Both the position numbers and the translations under genes were made by a program. A stretch of DNA of 64,000 nt, from the NCBI RefSeq assembly GCF_037031285.1, contig NZ_JAYEZO010000002.1, forward strand, positions 1,054,001 through 1,118,000, read 5' to 3'. The notes beneath the pieces are model-generated. The model ran no database searches and had not been told where the DNA came from. It worked only from the letters and a program-made list of their open reading frames with translations. Source of the DNA: Halobellus sp. LT62 (lineage in GTDB: Archaea > Halobacteriota > Halobacteria > Halobacteriales > Haloferacaceae). Of this stretch, positions 8,854-16,776 are shown piece after piece. Position 1 is the first letter of the stretch, and each line of letters begins with the position of its first letter.

Positions 8854-9815
8854 CGGTTCGACGTCCCGAATCCGACGACCGAGACGCGGATCGCAACTCG
8901 GATCGTCGTCGGAGACCATCGAGATACGACTTTTCGACGGTGAAACTGACGTTCCGCAGCGGCGGCGAGCGCTGCGTCGGACGGCTCTACCGACCGGACC
9001 GCCCCGCCGACCCCGCGCTGATCGTCCTCGGTGGCGGCCCGATCGGAGCCGAGGGCGCGGGCCTCGATCGCTTCGCGGAACACCTCGCCGCGGCGGGGTA
9101 CGCGGTATTCCACTTCGACGAGCGGAATTCGGGCGGCAGCGACGGCGAGCCGCGAAACCTCCTCTCGCCGTCCCGGCAGCGCGCCGACTGGGAAGCCGCG
9201 CTCGCGGGACTGCGCGGTCGGAGTGACGTCGCTACCGACCGTCTCATCCTCTGGGGCGTCGACCTCGCGGGCGGGACCGTCCTCGACGTCGCCGCCGACG
9301 ATCCGCGGGTCACCGCGGTCGTTTCGCAGACACCGATCCTCTCCGGGCGCGCGTTCCTCCGCGAACGGGGGCTCGGCTTCTTCGCTCGGGGGACGCTCGC
9401 GGGCGTCCGCGACCTGCTGCAGTCCCGCATCCGCGGCCCGCACACGGTCTCTGTCGTCGACGACGGCGAGGGTGATAGCGGCCTCGCACTCGTGTCGACG
9501 CCGAGCGCGGACCGCGCCTATCGCGACCTCGCTGACGACGACTGGGAGAACCGTACCCCGGCGCGAACGCTCCTCGCGCTGGCCCGCCACACGACCGACG
9601 AGGACCGCGAGCGACTCTCCTGCCCCGTTCTGTTCGTCGGCGGCACGCGCGACGACGTGGTCCCGATCGAGTCGGTCGAAGCCGCGAGCGACGCGCTCGC
9701 CGACGCGACGCTGGTCCGCCTCCCCGCGGGCCACTTCGACCTCTACGAGGGCACGGGGTTCGAGCAGGCGATCGGGCACGGTCTCGCGTTCGTCGATGCG
9801 GTCGTGGAGCGGTAG
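8850..9815 (+). CDS. Alpha/beta hydrolase with Asp at the nucleophile position
   Basis: The 321-residue protein starts at GTG 8850, overlapping the preceding stop by four bases. A GTG at 8940 is possible and would remove a low-complexity Arg/Asp-rich tail. An alpha/beta hydrolase fold is visible: an oxyanion-type LGGGPIG, a YAVFHFDERNSGGSDG strand, a nucleophile elbow, an acid in GGTRDDVVPIE (about 265-274) and a terminal His in AGHFDLYEG (about 294). The elbow reads WGVDLAGG, so D138 replaces the usual serine. Aspartate nucleophiles occur in dehalogenase and epoxide-hydrolase families; here the surrounding sequence is more like peptidase/esterase members. The substrate is unknown. Confidence 0.75.
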   Translation: MTVRRPESDDRDADRNSDRRRRPSRYDFSTVKLTFRSGGERCVGRLYRPDRPADPALIVLGGGPIGAEGAGLDRFAEHLAAAGYAVFHFDERNSGGSDGEPRNLLSPSRQRADWEAALAGLRGRSDVATDRLILWGVDLAGGTVLDVAADDPRVTAVVSQTPILSGRAFLRERGLGFFARGTLAGVRDLLQSRIRGPHTVSVVDDGEGDSGLALVSTPSADRAYRDLADDDWENRTPARTLLALARHTTDEDRERLSCPVLFVGGTRDDVVPIESVEAASDALADATLVRLPAGHFDLYEGTGFEQAIGHGLAFVDAVVER

Positions 9816-9925
9816 CGGTTTCGAGACCCCGTCGGGCGGTAGCGAGCCGACGTCCCGTTGGGTGATGGCGATTCCGGGACCCGGTCGGCGCAACCGTCTT
9901 TTAGCCCCCGAACGGACTATGGGAA

Positions 9926-11170
9926 ATGAGCCTCACGCGAACCGTCGAACTCGAGGGCCACATCATCGATTCGGGGACGCTCCAGCGCGCCTTCGGGATC
10001 GTGATGGACTTCGGCGGCAGCTTCGAGATCGAGACGTTCGACGTCGGGCGGCACAAAGACGAGACGTCGTACTGCCGGATGACCGTCAGCGCCGACGACG
10101 AGCGGTCGCTCCGGGAGATCCTCCACGAACTGCACCAAAATGGCGCGAACCTCGCGGATCCCGTCGACGCGCGGGTCGAGCCCGCCCCGGCGGATCAAGT
10201 CGTCCCACAGGGCTTCTACTCGACGACGAACCACCCGACGGAGATCAGATACGACGGCGAGTGGATCCCCGTCGAGCACATCGAGATGGACTGCGCGATC
10301 GTGGTCGAGCAATCGGCGGGTGACAATACCGACGCCCGGGCGTACACGAAAGTCCTGAACGCGATCCGCGAGGGCGACCTCGTCGTCACCGACGAGGCGG
10401 GCATCCGCGTCAAGCCGCCGGACCGGCCCCGCGATTCCTCCGGCCCGTTCGGCTTTATGCAGGGCGGCGTCTCCTCGGAACGGCCCTCCGAGTCGCTGAT
10501 CCGGGAGGTCGCCGACGCGATCGTCGCGACCGAAGAGCGGGACGAGTCGGTGCTGGTCGTCGCCGGTCCGGCGGTCATCCACGCGGGCGGCGGCGACGAC
10601 CTCGCCCGACTGATCCGCGAGGGCTATGTCGATCTGCTCTCGGCGGGCAACGGCTTCGCCACCCACGACATCGAGCACGGCCTCTACGGGACGTCGCTGG
10701 GAATGGATATGGAGACGATGGAACACCCCCGAAAGGGCCACAAACACCACATCTATGCGATCAGCGAGATCATCCGCGCCGGCGGCATCGAACCGGCGGT
10801 CGCGGAGGGAATCGTCACCGAGGGCGTGATGTACGAGTGCGTCGAGAACGACGTGCCCTACGTGCTCGCGGGGTCGATCCGCGACGACGGACCGCTGCCG
10901 GACACGATCACTGACGCGGTCGAGGCGCAAGAGGCGATCCGCGAGCAGGCCCGGGAGGCCGACCTCGTGCTGCTTCTCTCCTCGCTGCTGCACTCGGTCG
11001 CGGTCGGCAACTGCCTCCCGTCGACGACGAAGGTCGTCTGCGTCGATATCAACCCCGCGACGGTGACGCAACTGCTCGACCGCGGCAGTTCGCAGGCGAT
11101 CGGGATGGTGACCGACGTCGGGACGTTCGTCCCGCTGCTCGCCGACGCGGTGCTGGATTCCGCAGCGTAG
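9926..11170 (+). CDS. LOR/SDH-domain protein (TIGR00300 type), probable ornithine cyclodeaminase
   Basis: The 414-residue protein starts at ATG 9926, with a TATA-like cttttagc about 27 bases upstream. The N-terminal 110 residues match the LOR/SDH domain (FGIVMDFGGSFEIETFDVG) shared with lysine-ketoglutarate reductase/saccharopine dehydrogenase. The C-terminal part carries AGPAVIHAGGGDDLARLI, GNGFATHDIEHG and a nucleotide-binding VVCVDINPATVTQL. In methanogens this archaeal family has ornithine cyclodeaminase activity (ornithine to proline). That role is likely here but transferred by family memory only. The downstream usp gene is convergent. Confidence 0.8.
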   Translation: MSLTRTVELEGHIIDSGTLQRAFGIVMDFGGSFEIETFDVGRHKDETSYCRMTVSADDERSLREILHELHQNGANLADPVDARVEPAPADQVVPQGFYSTTNHPTEIRYDGEWIPVEHIEMDCAIVVEQSAGDNTDARAYTKVLNAIREGDLVVTDEAGIRVKPPDRPRDSSGPFGFMQGGVSSERPSESLIREVADAIVATEERDESVLVVAGPAVIHAGGGDDLARLIREGYVDLLSAGNGFATHDIEHGLYGTSLGMDMETMEHPRKGHKHHIYAISEIIRAGGIEPAVAEGIVTEGVMYECVENDVPYVLAGSIRDDGPLPDTITDAVEAQEAIREQAREADLVLLLSSLLHSVAVGNCLPSTTKVVCVDINPATVTQLLDRGSSQAIGMVTDVGTFVPLLADAVLDSAA

Positions 11171-11192
11171 CGTCAGTGCGCTGTCCCCTCGC

Positions 11193-11597
11193 TCACTCGA
11201 CGTCTTCGAGCGGAACGACGACCATCGGCCGGTTCGAGTGCAGCAGGATGCGCTGGGCGGTGCTGCCGAAGACGACCTTCGCGGTCGGGTTCCGCTTTCT
11301 GATGCCGATAGCGATCTCGTCGGCGTCGATCTTCTCGGCCTGTTCGAGGACGTCCTCGTAGGGGTCGTTACCGCGGACGAACTGGTGGGTCTCGACCGTC
11401 GCGATGCCTCCGAGCCGCGAGGAGACGACGTTGAGCGCCTCCTCCCCGTCGCGGATATCACCGACGTCGGTCTTGTCGCCGCCGCGCTGTGAGTTCACTG
11501 CGTGGATCTCGTCGCTGCCGGAGATCCGGTCGACGAGGTAATCGCAGAGTCGCGCGCTCGTGTCGACGTGGTTCGTCGCGAGGACGTAGGTTGTCAT
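11193..11597 (-). CDS. Universal stress protein family
   Basis: This 134-residue UspA-fold protein starts MTTYVLATNHVD. The C-terminal nucleotide-binding signature is visible as GIRKRNPTAKVVFGSTAQRI followed by a terminal VVVP strand, fitting the G-x2-G-x9-G-(S/T) pattern in relaxed form. The start at 11597 is supported by an AT-rich promoter box about 27 bases upstream on the reverse strand. The frame continues upstream to 11696 but through the promoter. Usp proteins bind ATP or AMP and act in stress adaptation; the specific trigger is unknown. A second family member lies at 39862-40284. Confidence 0.82.
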   Translation of the reverse strand: MTTYVLATNHVDTSARLCDYLVDRISGSDEIHAVNSQRGGDKTDVGDIRDGEEALNVVSSRLGGIATVETHQFVRGNDPYEDVLEQAEKIDADEIAIGIRKRNPTAKVVFGSTAQRILLHSNRPMVVVPLEDVE

Positions 11598-11724
11598 ACG
11601 TTGTTTCCCGTGTGCGGACACCAAAAATCCACCACACCAGACCCCTCGTTCGATCGGCCGCTTGCGACGACAGCCGGACGCAGCCGGGTCCTCCACTCAA
11701 GTCATCCCCGTCCGACGGGGACGT

Positions 11725-13065
11725 ATGGATCGACAGCGGTTCCTGTTTGTCTCCGCCGACGCGGCGCTGATCACCGACCTCGCGTGGCAGATCCACCGCG
11801 AGGGCCACGACGTGAAGTACTACATCGAGTCCGAGCGCGACAGAGAAATCGGCGACGGGTTCGTCCCGAAAACCGACGACTGGCGCGCCGAAGTCGAGTG
11901 GGCGGACGTCATCATTTTCGACGACATCTGGGTCGGCTCCGACATTGGTACTGGCGCGCTCGCTGAGGAACTTCGTGAGGACGGGAACGCCGTCGTCGCC
12001 GGGACGCCAAACACCGATCACCTCGAAGAGGATCGGGGGTACGCGATGGAGATTCTCGAAGACCACGGTGTGAATACCGTCGACCACCACATCTTCTACG
12101 ACTTCGATGCCGGCGTCCAGCACGTTCAGGAGAACCCCGCCCCGTACGTGATCAAGCCGCTCGGCGAAGTCCAGAACGTCAAGCGCTTGCTGTACGTCGG
12201 TAACGAGGACGACGGGAGTGATGTGGTGGATGTCCTGAAGGCGTACAAGAAGGCGTGGGGTCACCGTATGAAGGGCTTCCAGCTCCAGCGGAAGGTCGAG
12301 GGCGTTGAAGTCGCTATCTGCGGGTTCTTCAACGGCGAGCGGTTTATTGACCGAGTCAATTTCAACTTTGAACACAAGAAATTGTTCCCGGGAAACATCG
12401 GCCCCTCGACCGGCGAGATGGGGACGTCGATGTTCTGGGCGGGCCAGAACAAATTGTTCAAAGAAACCTTTGGTAAAATCGAAGACTGGCTCGCCAACGA
12501 GGGCTACGTCGGGAGTATTGACTTGAACTGCATCGTCAACGAGAACGGGATCTACCCACTGGAGTTCACACCGCGGTTCGGGTACCCGACGATTGCGCTG
12601 CAGGAAGAATCAATCGAGTCGTCCACTGGCCAGTTCTTCTATGATCTCGCCCACGGCAACGACCCCGGGTTAGAAGTTCACAACGGCTACCAGATCGCCG
12701 TTCGAATCGTCCTGCCACCGTTCCCGTTCGACGATGAGAAAACGTACGATGAGAACTCTCGAAACGCGGCTGTGGTTTTCGAGACGGAAAGCCGCGAAGG
12801 AATTCACCTCGAAGACGCAAAGAAGATCGACGGCCAGTGGCGCGTGGCTGGCGATAACGGGATGCCCATCGTCGTGACCGGCAAAGGCGACACGATGCAA
12901 GCCGCACGTGAACAGGCGTACGGCAGGATCAACGACATCGTGATGCCCAATATGTACTACCGCGACGACATCGGCGAGCGGTGGATCGGCGGCGACGGCG
13001 ACCGTCTCCAAGCGTGGGGGTATCTCGGGCCGAACGACGGAGGGCGATCCGAACCGCGTTCGTAG
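11725..13065 (+). CDS. PurD-like ATP-grasp protein of unusual composition
   Basis: The 446-residue protein begins MDRQRFLFVSADAAL. It resembles phosphoribosylamine-glycine ligase in its ATP-grasp core: YVIKPLGEVQNVKRLLYVG, the FEHKKLFPGNIGPSTGEMGT region, and SIDLNCIVNENGIYPLEFTPRFGYP. The usual PurD N-terminal IGSGGREHA motif is missing, so this is probably a paralogue with another acceptor rather than the housekeeping purine enzyme. From about 12,000 onward the base composition is distinctly less GC-rich than the neighbouring genes, and many third positions are A or T. This suggests horizontal transfer, possibly from a virus or plasmid. It stands alone, followed by short tandem repeats. Confidence 0.72.
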   Translation: MDRQRFLFVSADAALITDLAWQIHREGHDVKYYIESERDREIGDGFVPKTDDWRAEVEWADVIIFDDIWVGSDIGTGALAEELREDGNAVVAGTPNTDHLEEDRGYAMEILEDHGVNTVDHHIFYDFDAGVQHVQENPAPYVIKPLGEVQNVKRLLYVGNEDDGSDVVDVLKAYKKAWGHRMKGFQLQRKVEGVEVAICGFFNGERFIDRVNFNFEHKKLFPGNIGPSTGEMGTSMFWAGQNKLFKETFGKIEDWLANEGYVGSIDLNCIVNENGIYPLEFTPRFGYPTIALQEESIESSTGQFFYDLAHGNDPGLEVHNGYQIAVRIVLPPFPFDDEKTYDENSRNAAVVFETESREGIHLEDAKKIDGQWRVAGDNGMPIVVTGKGDTMQAAREQAYGRINDIVMPNMYYRDDIGERWIGGDGDRLQAWGYLGPNDGGRSEPRS

Positions 13066-13090
13066 AACGCGAGGGCTACGGGCCCGATGC

Positions 13091-13134
13091 TAACTACAGA
13101 GGCCACCAATATCAACTACAGAGCCCACCGATGA
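13091..13134. repeat. Two tandem 22-bp repeats after the PurD-like gene
   Basis: Two adjacent copies both begin aactacagag. They read aactacagaggccaccaata(tc) and aactacagagcccaccgatg(ac), and match at about 17 of 22 positions. They lie in the 147-base spacer before doxX and could be a protein-binding array or the remains of an insertion boundary. Confidence 0.55.
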
Positions 13135-13160
13135 CCCGGATGCGATGAATTTCACTAACT

Positions 13161-13196
13161 GGTAACCACGGATCCACCTTTTTATGTTGGGTAACC
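13161..13196 (+). promoter_or_regulatory. doxX promoter with flanking ggtaacc repeats
   Basis: A TATA-like tttttatg at about 13178-13185 lies about 30 bases before the ATG at 13213. Direct copies of ggtaacc sit on both sides, at 13161-13167 and 13190-13196. A factor bound at both would cover the TATA box and the transcription start. Confidence 0.5.
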
Positions 13197-13212
13197 GATA
13201 TTGAGGTGCACT

Positions 13213-13767
13213 ATGTCTACCCAAGAAGTCACACTCCGGAGCACGCTCGCCGGGTTCACAGCGGAGGGAAAGCTACACACGCTGAGCGTCTGGTTCATCC
13301 TCGCGCTCAGGCTGATGATCGGATTGGCGTTCTTTCAGAGCGGTCTCGATAAGGTGCTCTCAGGGAGTTTCAGCGCCGCGGGCTATCTCCAGAACGCGCC
13401 GCCGGCGAACGGAAGCCCGGTCGCCGGCCTGTTCGTCGCGATGGGAGAGACGCCGTGGTTCGTCGACTTCGTCAACGTCGCTGTCCCGTGGGGAGAGGTG
13501 TTTATCGGACTCGGGGTCATATTCGGCGTCCTGACGCGGTTCGCGGCGTTCTGGGGCGCGTTTATGATGCTCCTGTTCTACCTCGGGAACTGGGACATCT
13601 CCCACGGCTACATCAACGGCGACTTCGCGTACATGCTCGTGTTCCTCTCTGTGGCCGCGTTCGGTGCCGGACGGATCCTCGGACTCGACAGCTACATCGA
13701 GCAGTACGACATCGGCGGCGAATCGCTGATCGAACGGTATCCGTGGATGCGGTACCTCCTCGGCTGA
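13213..13767 (+). CDS. DoxX-family membrane protein
   Basis: The 184-residue integral membrane protein starts at ATG 13213. Four hydrophobic segments are visible: about 26-44 (FILALRLMIGLAFFQSGLDK), 82-105, 110-125 and 134-155. The first helix carries the DoxX-family pattern (R-x2-G-x-xFFxxGxDK). The protein matches the DoxX/DoxD group linked in other prokaryotes to thiosulfate:quinone oxidoreductase and redox membrane complexes. A thymine run (cgcttttttac) just after the stop would serve as an archaeal terminator. No partner subunit lies nearby, so only family-level assignment is safe. Confidence 0.82.
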   Translation: MSTQEVTLRSTLAGFTAEGKLHTLSVWFILALRLMIGLAFFQSGLDKVLSGSFSAAGYLQNAPPANGSPVAGLFVAMGETPWFVDFVNVAVPWGEVFIGLGVIFGVLTRFAAFWGAFMMLLFYLGNWDISHGYINGDFAYMLVFLSVAAFGAGRILGLDSYIEQYDIGGESLIERYPWMRYLLG

Positions 13768-13775
13768 CGCAGCTA

Positions 13776-13784
13776 TCGCTTTTT
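13776..13784 (+). terminator. Poly-T terminator after doxX
   Basis: A run of six thymines (cgctttttta) lies 10-16 bases after the doxX stop. Short T-runs without a strong hairpin are sufficient for archaeal termination. Confidence 0.5.
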
Positions 13785-14150
13785 TTACGCCGAACCGCTT
13801 GGGCCGCGTAGATAGACGGCCAGCGCTCCGAGCACGCCGACCCCGACAGCCGCGAAGAGCGCGACGACAGCACCGATACCGACACCGAACAGAATGACTG
13901 CGAACGCGACGAGGAACGTGGCGGCGAACGTTCCGAGCGCGTTCGCAAGCGTCTGCGAGTCGTCGTCGCCGGCGCGGGACGCGAAGAGCACGAGCGCGGC
14001 CACGGCAGAACCCGCGAAGATGCCCACTGGCAGCGCGACGAACACCGAGAACTCTATCGTCGGCAGCAGCAGTTCGATCACCGCGACCGCGGTCAAGAGG
14101 AAGGCGGCGCCCCCCGCGAGGACCGCCAAGGCAACTGCGCGAATATTCAT
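13785..14150 (-). CDS. Four-helix hydrophobic membrane protein
   Basis: The 121-residue protein starts MNIRAVALAVLAGG at 14150; the Met 12 codons upstream lies in the likely promoter. Four transmembrane helices alternate with very short loops, with a single charged loop (SRAGDDDSQTLANAL) in the middle and a short tail LRGPSGSA. No catalytic residue is visible. Haloarchaea carry many such uncharacterised proteins. It lies between the convergent doxX and the ZIP-like transporter on the same strand. Confidence 0.65.
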   Translation of the reverse strand: MNIRAVALAVLAGGAAFLLTAVAVIELLLPTIEFSVFVALPVGIFAGSAVAALVLFASRAGDDDSQTLANALGTFAATFLVAFAVILFGVGIGAVVALFAAVGVGVLGALAVYLRGPSGSA

Positions 14151-14235
14151 ACCGTAGACACGGAGGGCGCGGTGAAAAATACGCACTCGCTACTGTGTCG
14201 GTGACCGCAGTTCTCCGCGGGTGTCACGGATCGAC

Positions 14236-15066
14236 TCACGCGATCACGAGCCACGCGAGCAGGACTACGAGACCGCCGAGGGAGGTCGAGGCGACGGCGT
14301 GGATCCGCAGTCTGTCCAAGAGCGCGTGCGCGTCACCGGAAACGGCGAGGAGATCGTGAATCTCGCTGCCGATCTCACATCGCGGGAGAAAGTCCATCGC
14401 GACGTGGAGGAACACGCCGGCGGCGAAACCGAAGACGAGCCCCCGAACGGGTCCGGCCGCCGGGAGCGCGACCATCGACGAGGCGAGTCCCGCGAGGCCG
14501 ACGCCGGTCGCGGGAAGCAGCAGCACCGACCAGTCGCGTCCGGTGTTCACGAGGCGGCGCGCCGCGGCGTACCCGGCGGGCCCCTTGTGCGAGACGATCG
14601 CGAGGCCGAGAAGCGGCCCCAGTTCCGGCATATTCCCGTAGATGATTCCGATGATCGCCCCCGCCGAGAAGGCGTGGGCGGTCAACTCCGCGACCGTCCG
14701 GTCCATAGGGAGGTCCATATGTGCCAACCGGTGGCCGATCGTGTGGGAGGCGAACCCCGCTAAGAGACCGAACGCCACGCCGAAGCCGCCCCACTGCGGG
14801 TGCTGTCCGATCGCCTGCGGCACAAGGAAGACCGCCGCGCTCGTCACCATCGCACCCGCGGCGAGGCCGTAGCCCCAGACCAACGCACCGGCGCTCTCGT
14901 TCCTCGTTCTCGCGCCCAATGGTGCGGCCAGCGCCATCGCGAGGAACGCGACCCACGAGATGCCGACGAGCTTTGCGGCGTTCGTCACGTCGACGACGAC
15001 CGCGAGCGCCGACAACCCGACGAGTCCGATCGTCGCGCCGACTCCGAGCCGAGAAATTGACGTCAC
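14236..15066 (-). CDS. ZIP-like metal transporter
   Basis: The 276-residue protein starts at GTG 15066. Eight hydrophobic segments are present, and His-bearing helices (FASHTIGHRLAH, ELTAHAFSAGAIIG, IVSHKGPAGYAA, FLHVAMDFLPRCE) are arranged like TM4-TM6 of ZIP transporters. The canonical HNxxEG and HExxHE motifs are not preserved exactly, so this is a divergent member; metal selectivity cannot be inferred. An AT-rich promoter (ttattaatc and gataaag on the reverse strand) lies at 15075-15095. crtI is divergent from it, with about 110 bases between the two starts. Confidence 0.65.
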   Translation of the reverse strand: MTSISRLGVGATIGLVGLSALAVVVDVTNAAKLVGISWVAFLAMALAAPLGARTRNESAGALVWGYGLAAGAMVTSAAVFLVPQAIGQHPQWGGFGVAFGLLAGFASHTIGHRLAHMDLPMDRTVAELTAHAFSAGAIIGIIYGNMPELGPLLGLAIVSHKGPAGYAAARRLVNTGRDWSVLLLPATGVGLAGLASSMVALPAAGPVRGLVFGFAAGVFLHVAMDFLPRCEIGSEIHDLLAVSGDAHALLDRLRIHAVASTSLGGLVVLLAWLVIA

Positions 15067-15176
15067 GATATGAAATCTTTATCCTAGATTAATAACTCTC
15101 TCGTTCCGCTGTCTCCCTCGGTCAGTCGGCGGATTTGGCCAGCCGATTTATACCGATCACGCACCACTGGTTCGCT

Positions 15177-16679
15177 ATGGATGCGCTCTCGGATCTCCGC
15201 TCTGTCGACGGCGCGGACGTCGTCGTCATCGGCGGGGGCTTTGGCGGTCTCTCGACGGCCTGCTATCTCGCCGGTGCCGGTGCCGACGTGACGCTGCTCG
15301 AAAAGAACGAGCAGCTCGGCGGACGCGCGAGTCGGCTCGAAGTCGACGGCTTCCGCTTCGATATGGGCCCCTCGTGGTACTTGATGCCGGACGTTTTCGA
15401 GCGGTTCTTCGGTCACTTCCGCCACGAACCCTCCGATTACTACGACCTCACGCGGCTCGACCCGCACTACCGGATCTTCTTCAAAGACGGCGACCGGGTG
15501 GATATGGTCCCGGACCTCGAACGGAACCGGGAGGTCTTCGAGTCCTACGAACCCGGCGCGGGCGAGCGCTTCGACGACTACCTCGAAAAGTCGAAAACGA
15601 ACTACGAGGTCGGGATGAAGCACTTCGTCTACGAGGACCGTACGTCGGTTTCGGACTTCCTCGATTGGGACGTCGCGAAGCACGCCCGCGGCCTCTCGCT
15701 CGTCGGCTCGATGCAGCGCCACGTCGAGAAGTACTTCGATCACCCGAAGCTCCAGCAGATAATGCAGTATACGCTGGTGTTTCTCGGCGGCGCGCCGACG
15801 AACACCCCGGCGCTATACAACCTGATGAGCCACGTCGACTTCAATATGGGCGTGTACTACCCCGAGAACGGTATCGGCGGCGTCGTCGACGGCATCGTCG
15901 CCCTCGGCGAGGAACTCGGCGTCGACTTCCGAACCGACGCGCCCGTCACCGCAATCCGGGGGAGTGAGGGGGCGTTCGTCGTGCGGACCGAGGAGAGAGA
16001 AGAGTTCTACCCCGACTACGTCGTCAGCGACGCCGACTACCGACACACCGAGATGGAACTGCTCCCGCCGGAAAAACGGCAGTACGACGAGGACTACTGG
16101 GAGTCCAGAACCTACGCGCCCTCCGCGTTCTTACTCTATCTCGGCGTCGAGGGCGACGTCGACCCGCTCGAACACCACACGCTCGTCCTCCCGACCGACT
16201 GGGACGAGCACTTCGAGCGGATCTTCGACGATCCGGCGTGGCCTGAGGATCCGGCGTACTACCTCTGTGTTCCCTCCGAGACCGACGACGACGTCGCGCC
16301 CGAGGGTCACTCGAACCTCTTCGCGCTCGTGCCAGTCGCCGCGGGCTTGGAGGACACGCCCGAACTGCGCGCGGAGTTCCGCGACCTCGTGTTGGACGAC
16401 ATCGAGGCGAACACCGGCGTCGACCTCCGCGACCGGATCGTCGTCGAGGAGTCCTTCTGCGTGAACGACTTCGCCGAGCGCTACAACAGCACGAGGGGGA
16501 CCGCGCTCGGGCTCGCGCACACGCTCCGACAGACGGCGCTGTTCCGACCGCCGCATCACTCCTCGGAGGTGGAGGGACTGTACTTCACCGGCTCGTTCAC
16601 GACGCCCGGCATCGGCGTCCCGATGTGTCTGATCAGCGGTGAACTCACGGCCGAGGCGATGGCCGAACGGGTCGCCTGA
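15177..16679 (+). CDS. crtI: Phytoene desaturase
   Basis: The 500-residue CrtI-type FAD enzyme shows a Rossmann motif VVVIGGGFGGLS at about 17-28 and the GGRAS turn. The C-terminal GLYFTGSFTTPGIGVPMCL signature is typical of carotenoid desaturases. It converts phytoene to lycopene. The start at ATG 15177 is favoured by a TATA-like atttatacc about 27 bases upstream; the frame opens earlier at 15135 but through the promoter. It is the first gene of the crtI-lyeJ-cruF cluster, and crtB is encoded on the opposite strand behind cruF. Confidence 0.92.
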   Translation: MDALSDLRSVDGADVVVIGGGFGGLSTACYLAGAGADVTLLEKNEQLGGRASRLEVDGFRFDMGPSWYLMPDVFERFFGHFRHEPSDYYDLTRLDPHYRIFFKDGDRVDMVPDLERNREVFESYEPGAGERFDDYLEKSKTNYEVGMKHFVYEDRTSVSDFLDWDVAKHARGLSLVGSMQRHVEKYFDHPKLQQIMQYTLVFLGGAPTNTPALYNLMSHVDFNMGVYYPENGIGGVVDGIVALGEELGVDFRTDAPVTAIRGSEGAFVVRTEEREEFYPDYVVSDADYRHTEMELLPPEKRQYDEDYWESRTYAPSAFLLYLGVEGDVDPLEHHTLVLPTDWDEHFERIFDDPAWPEDPAYYLCVPSETDDDVAPEGHSNLFALVPVAAGLEDTPELRAEFRDLVLDDIEANTGVDLRDRIVVEESFCVNDFAERYNSTRGTALGLAHTLRQTALFRPPHHSSEVEGLYFTGSFTTPGIGVPMCLISGELTAEAMAERVA

Positions 16680-16683
16680 TCGA

Positions 16684-16776
16684 ATGACGGCTCACACTCG
16701 AACAGCGGACCGAGTCCGAACGGCGGAGCGGGTCAAAACGGCTGAGCTGATTCGAAGAGAGGAATTGACCCGATGA
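16684..16776 (+). CDS. Putative 30-residue coupled small protein between crtI and lyeJ
   Basis: An ATG lies four bases after the crtI stop. The frame runs 30 codons and ends in a TGA overlapping the lyeJ ATG (ATGA). The predicted peptide is built from degenerate six-residue repeats of the form (R/K)TA(E/D)(R/L)(V/I), visible in DNA as an 18-bp imperfect tandem repeat, and would form a charged amphipathic helix. Either it is a real small protein or it serves to carry ribosomes from crtI to lyeJ. It is too short to be certain from one genome. Confidence 0.4.
   Translation: MTAHTRTADRVRTAERVKTAELIRREELTR

Noticed and set aside
9917-11461. 514-codon frame opposite the LOR/SDH and usp genes
   Set aside because: It is antisense to a gene with clear motifs and has no fold signature.
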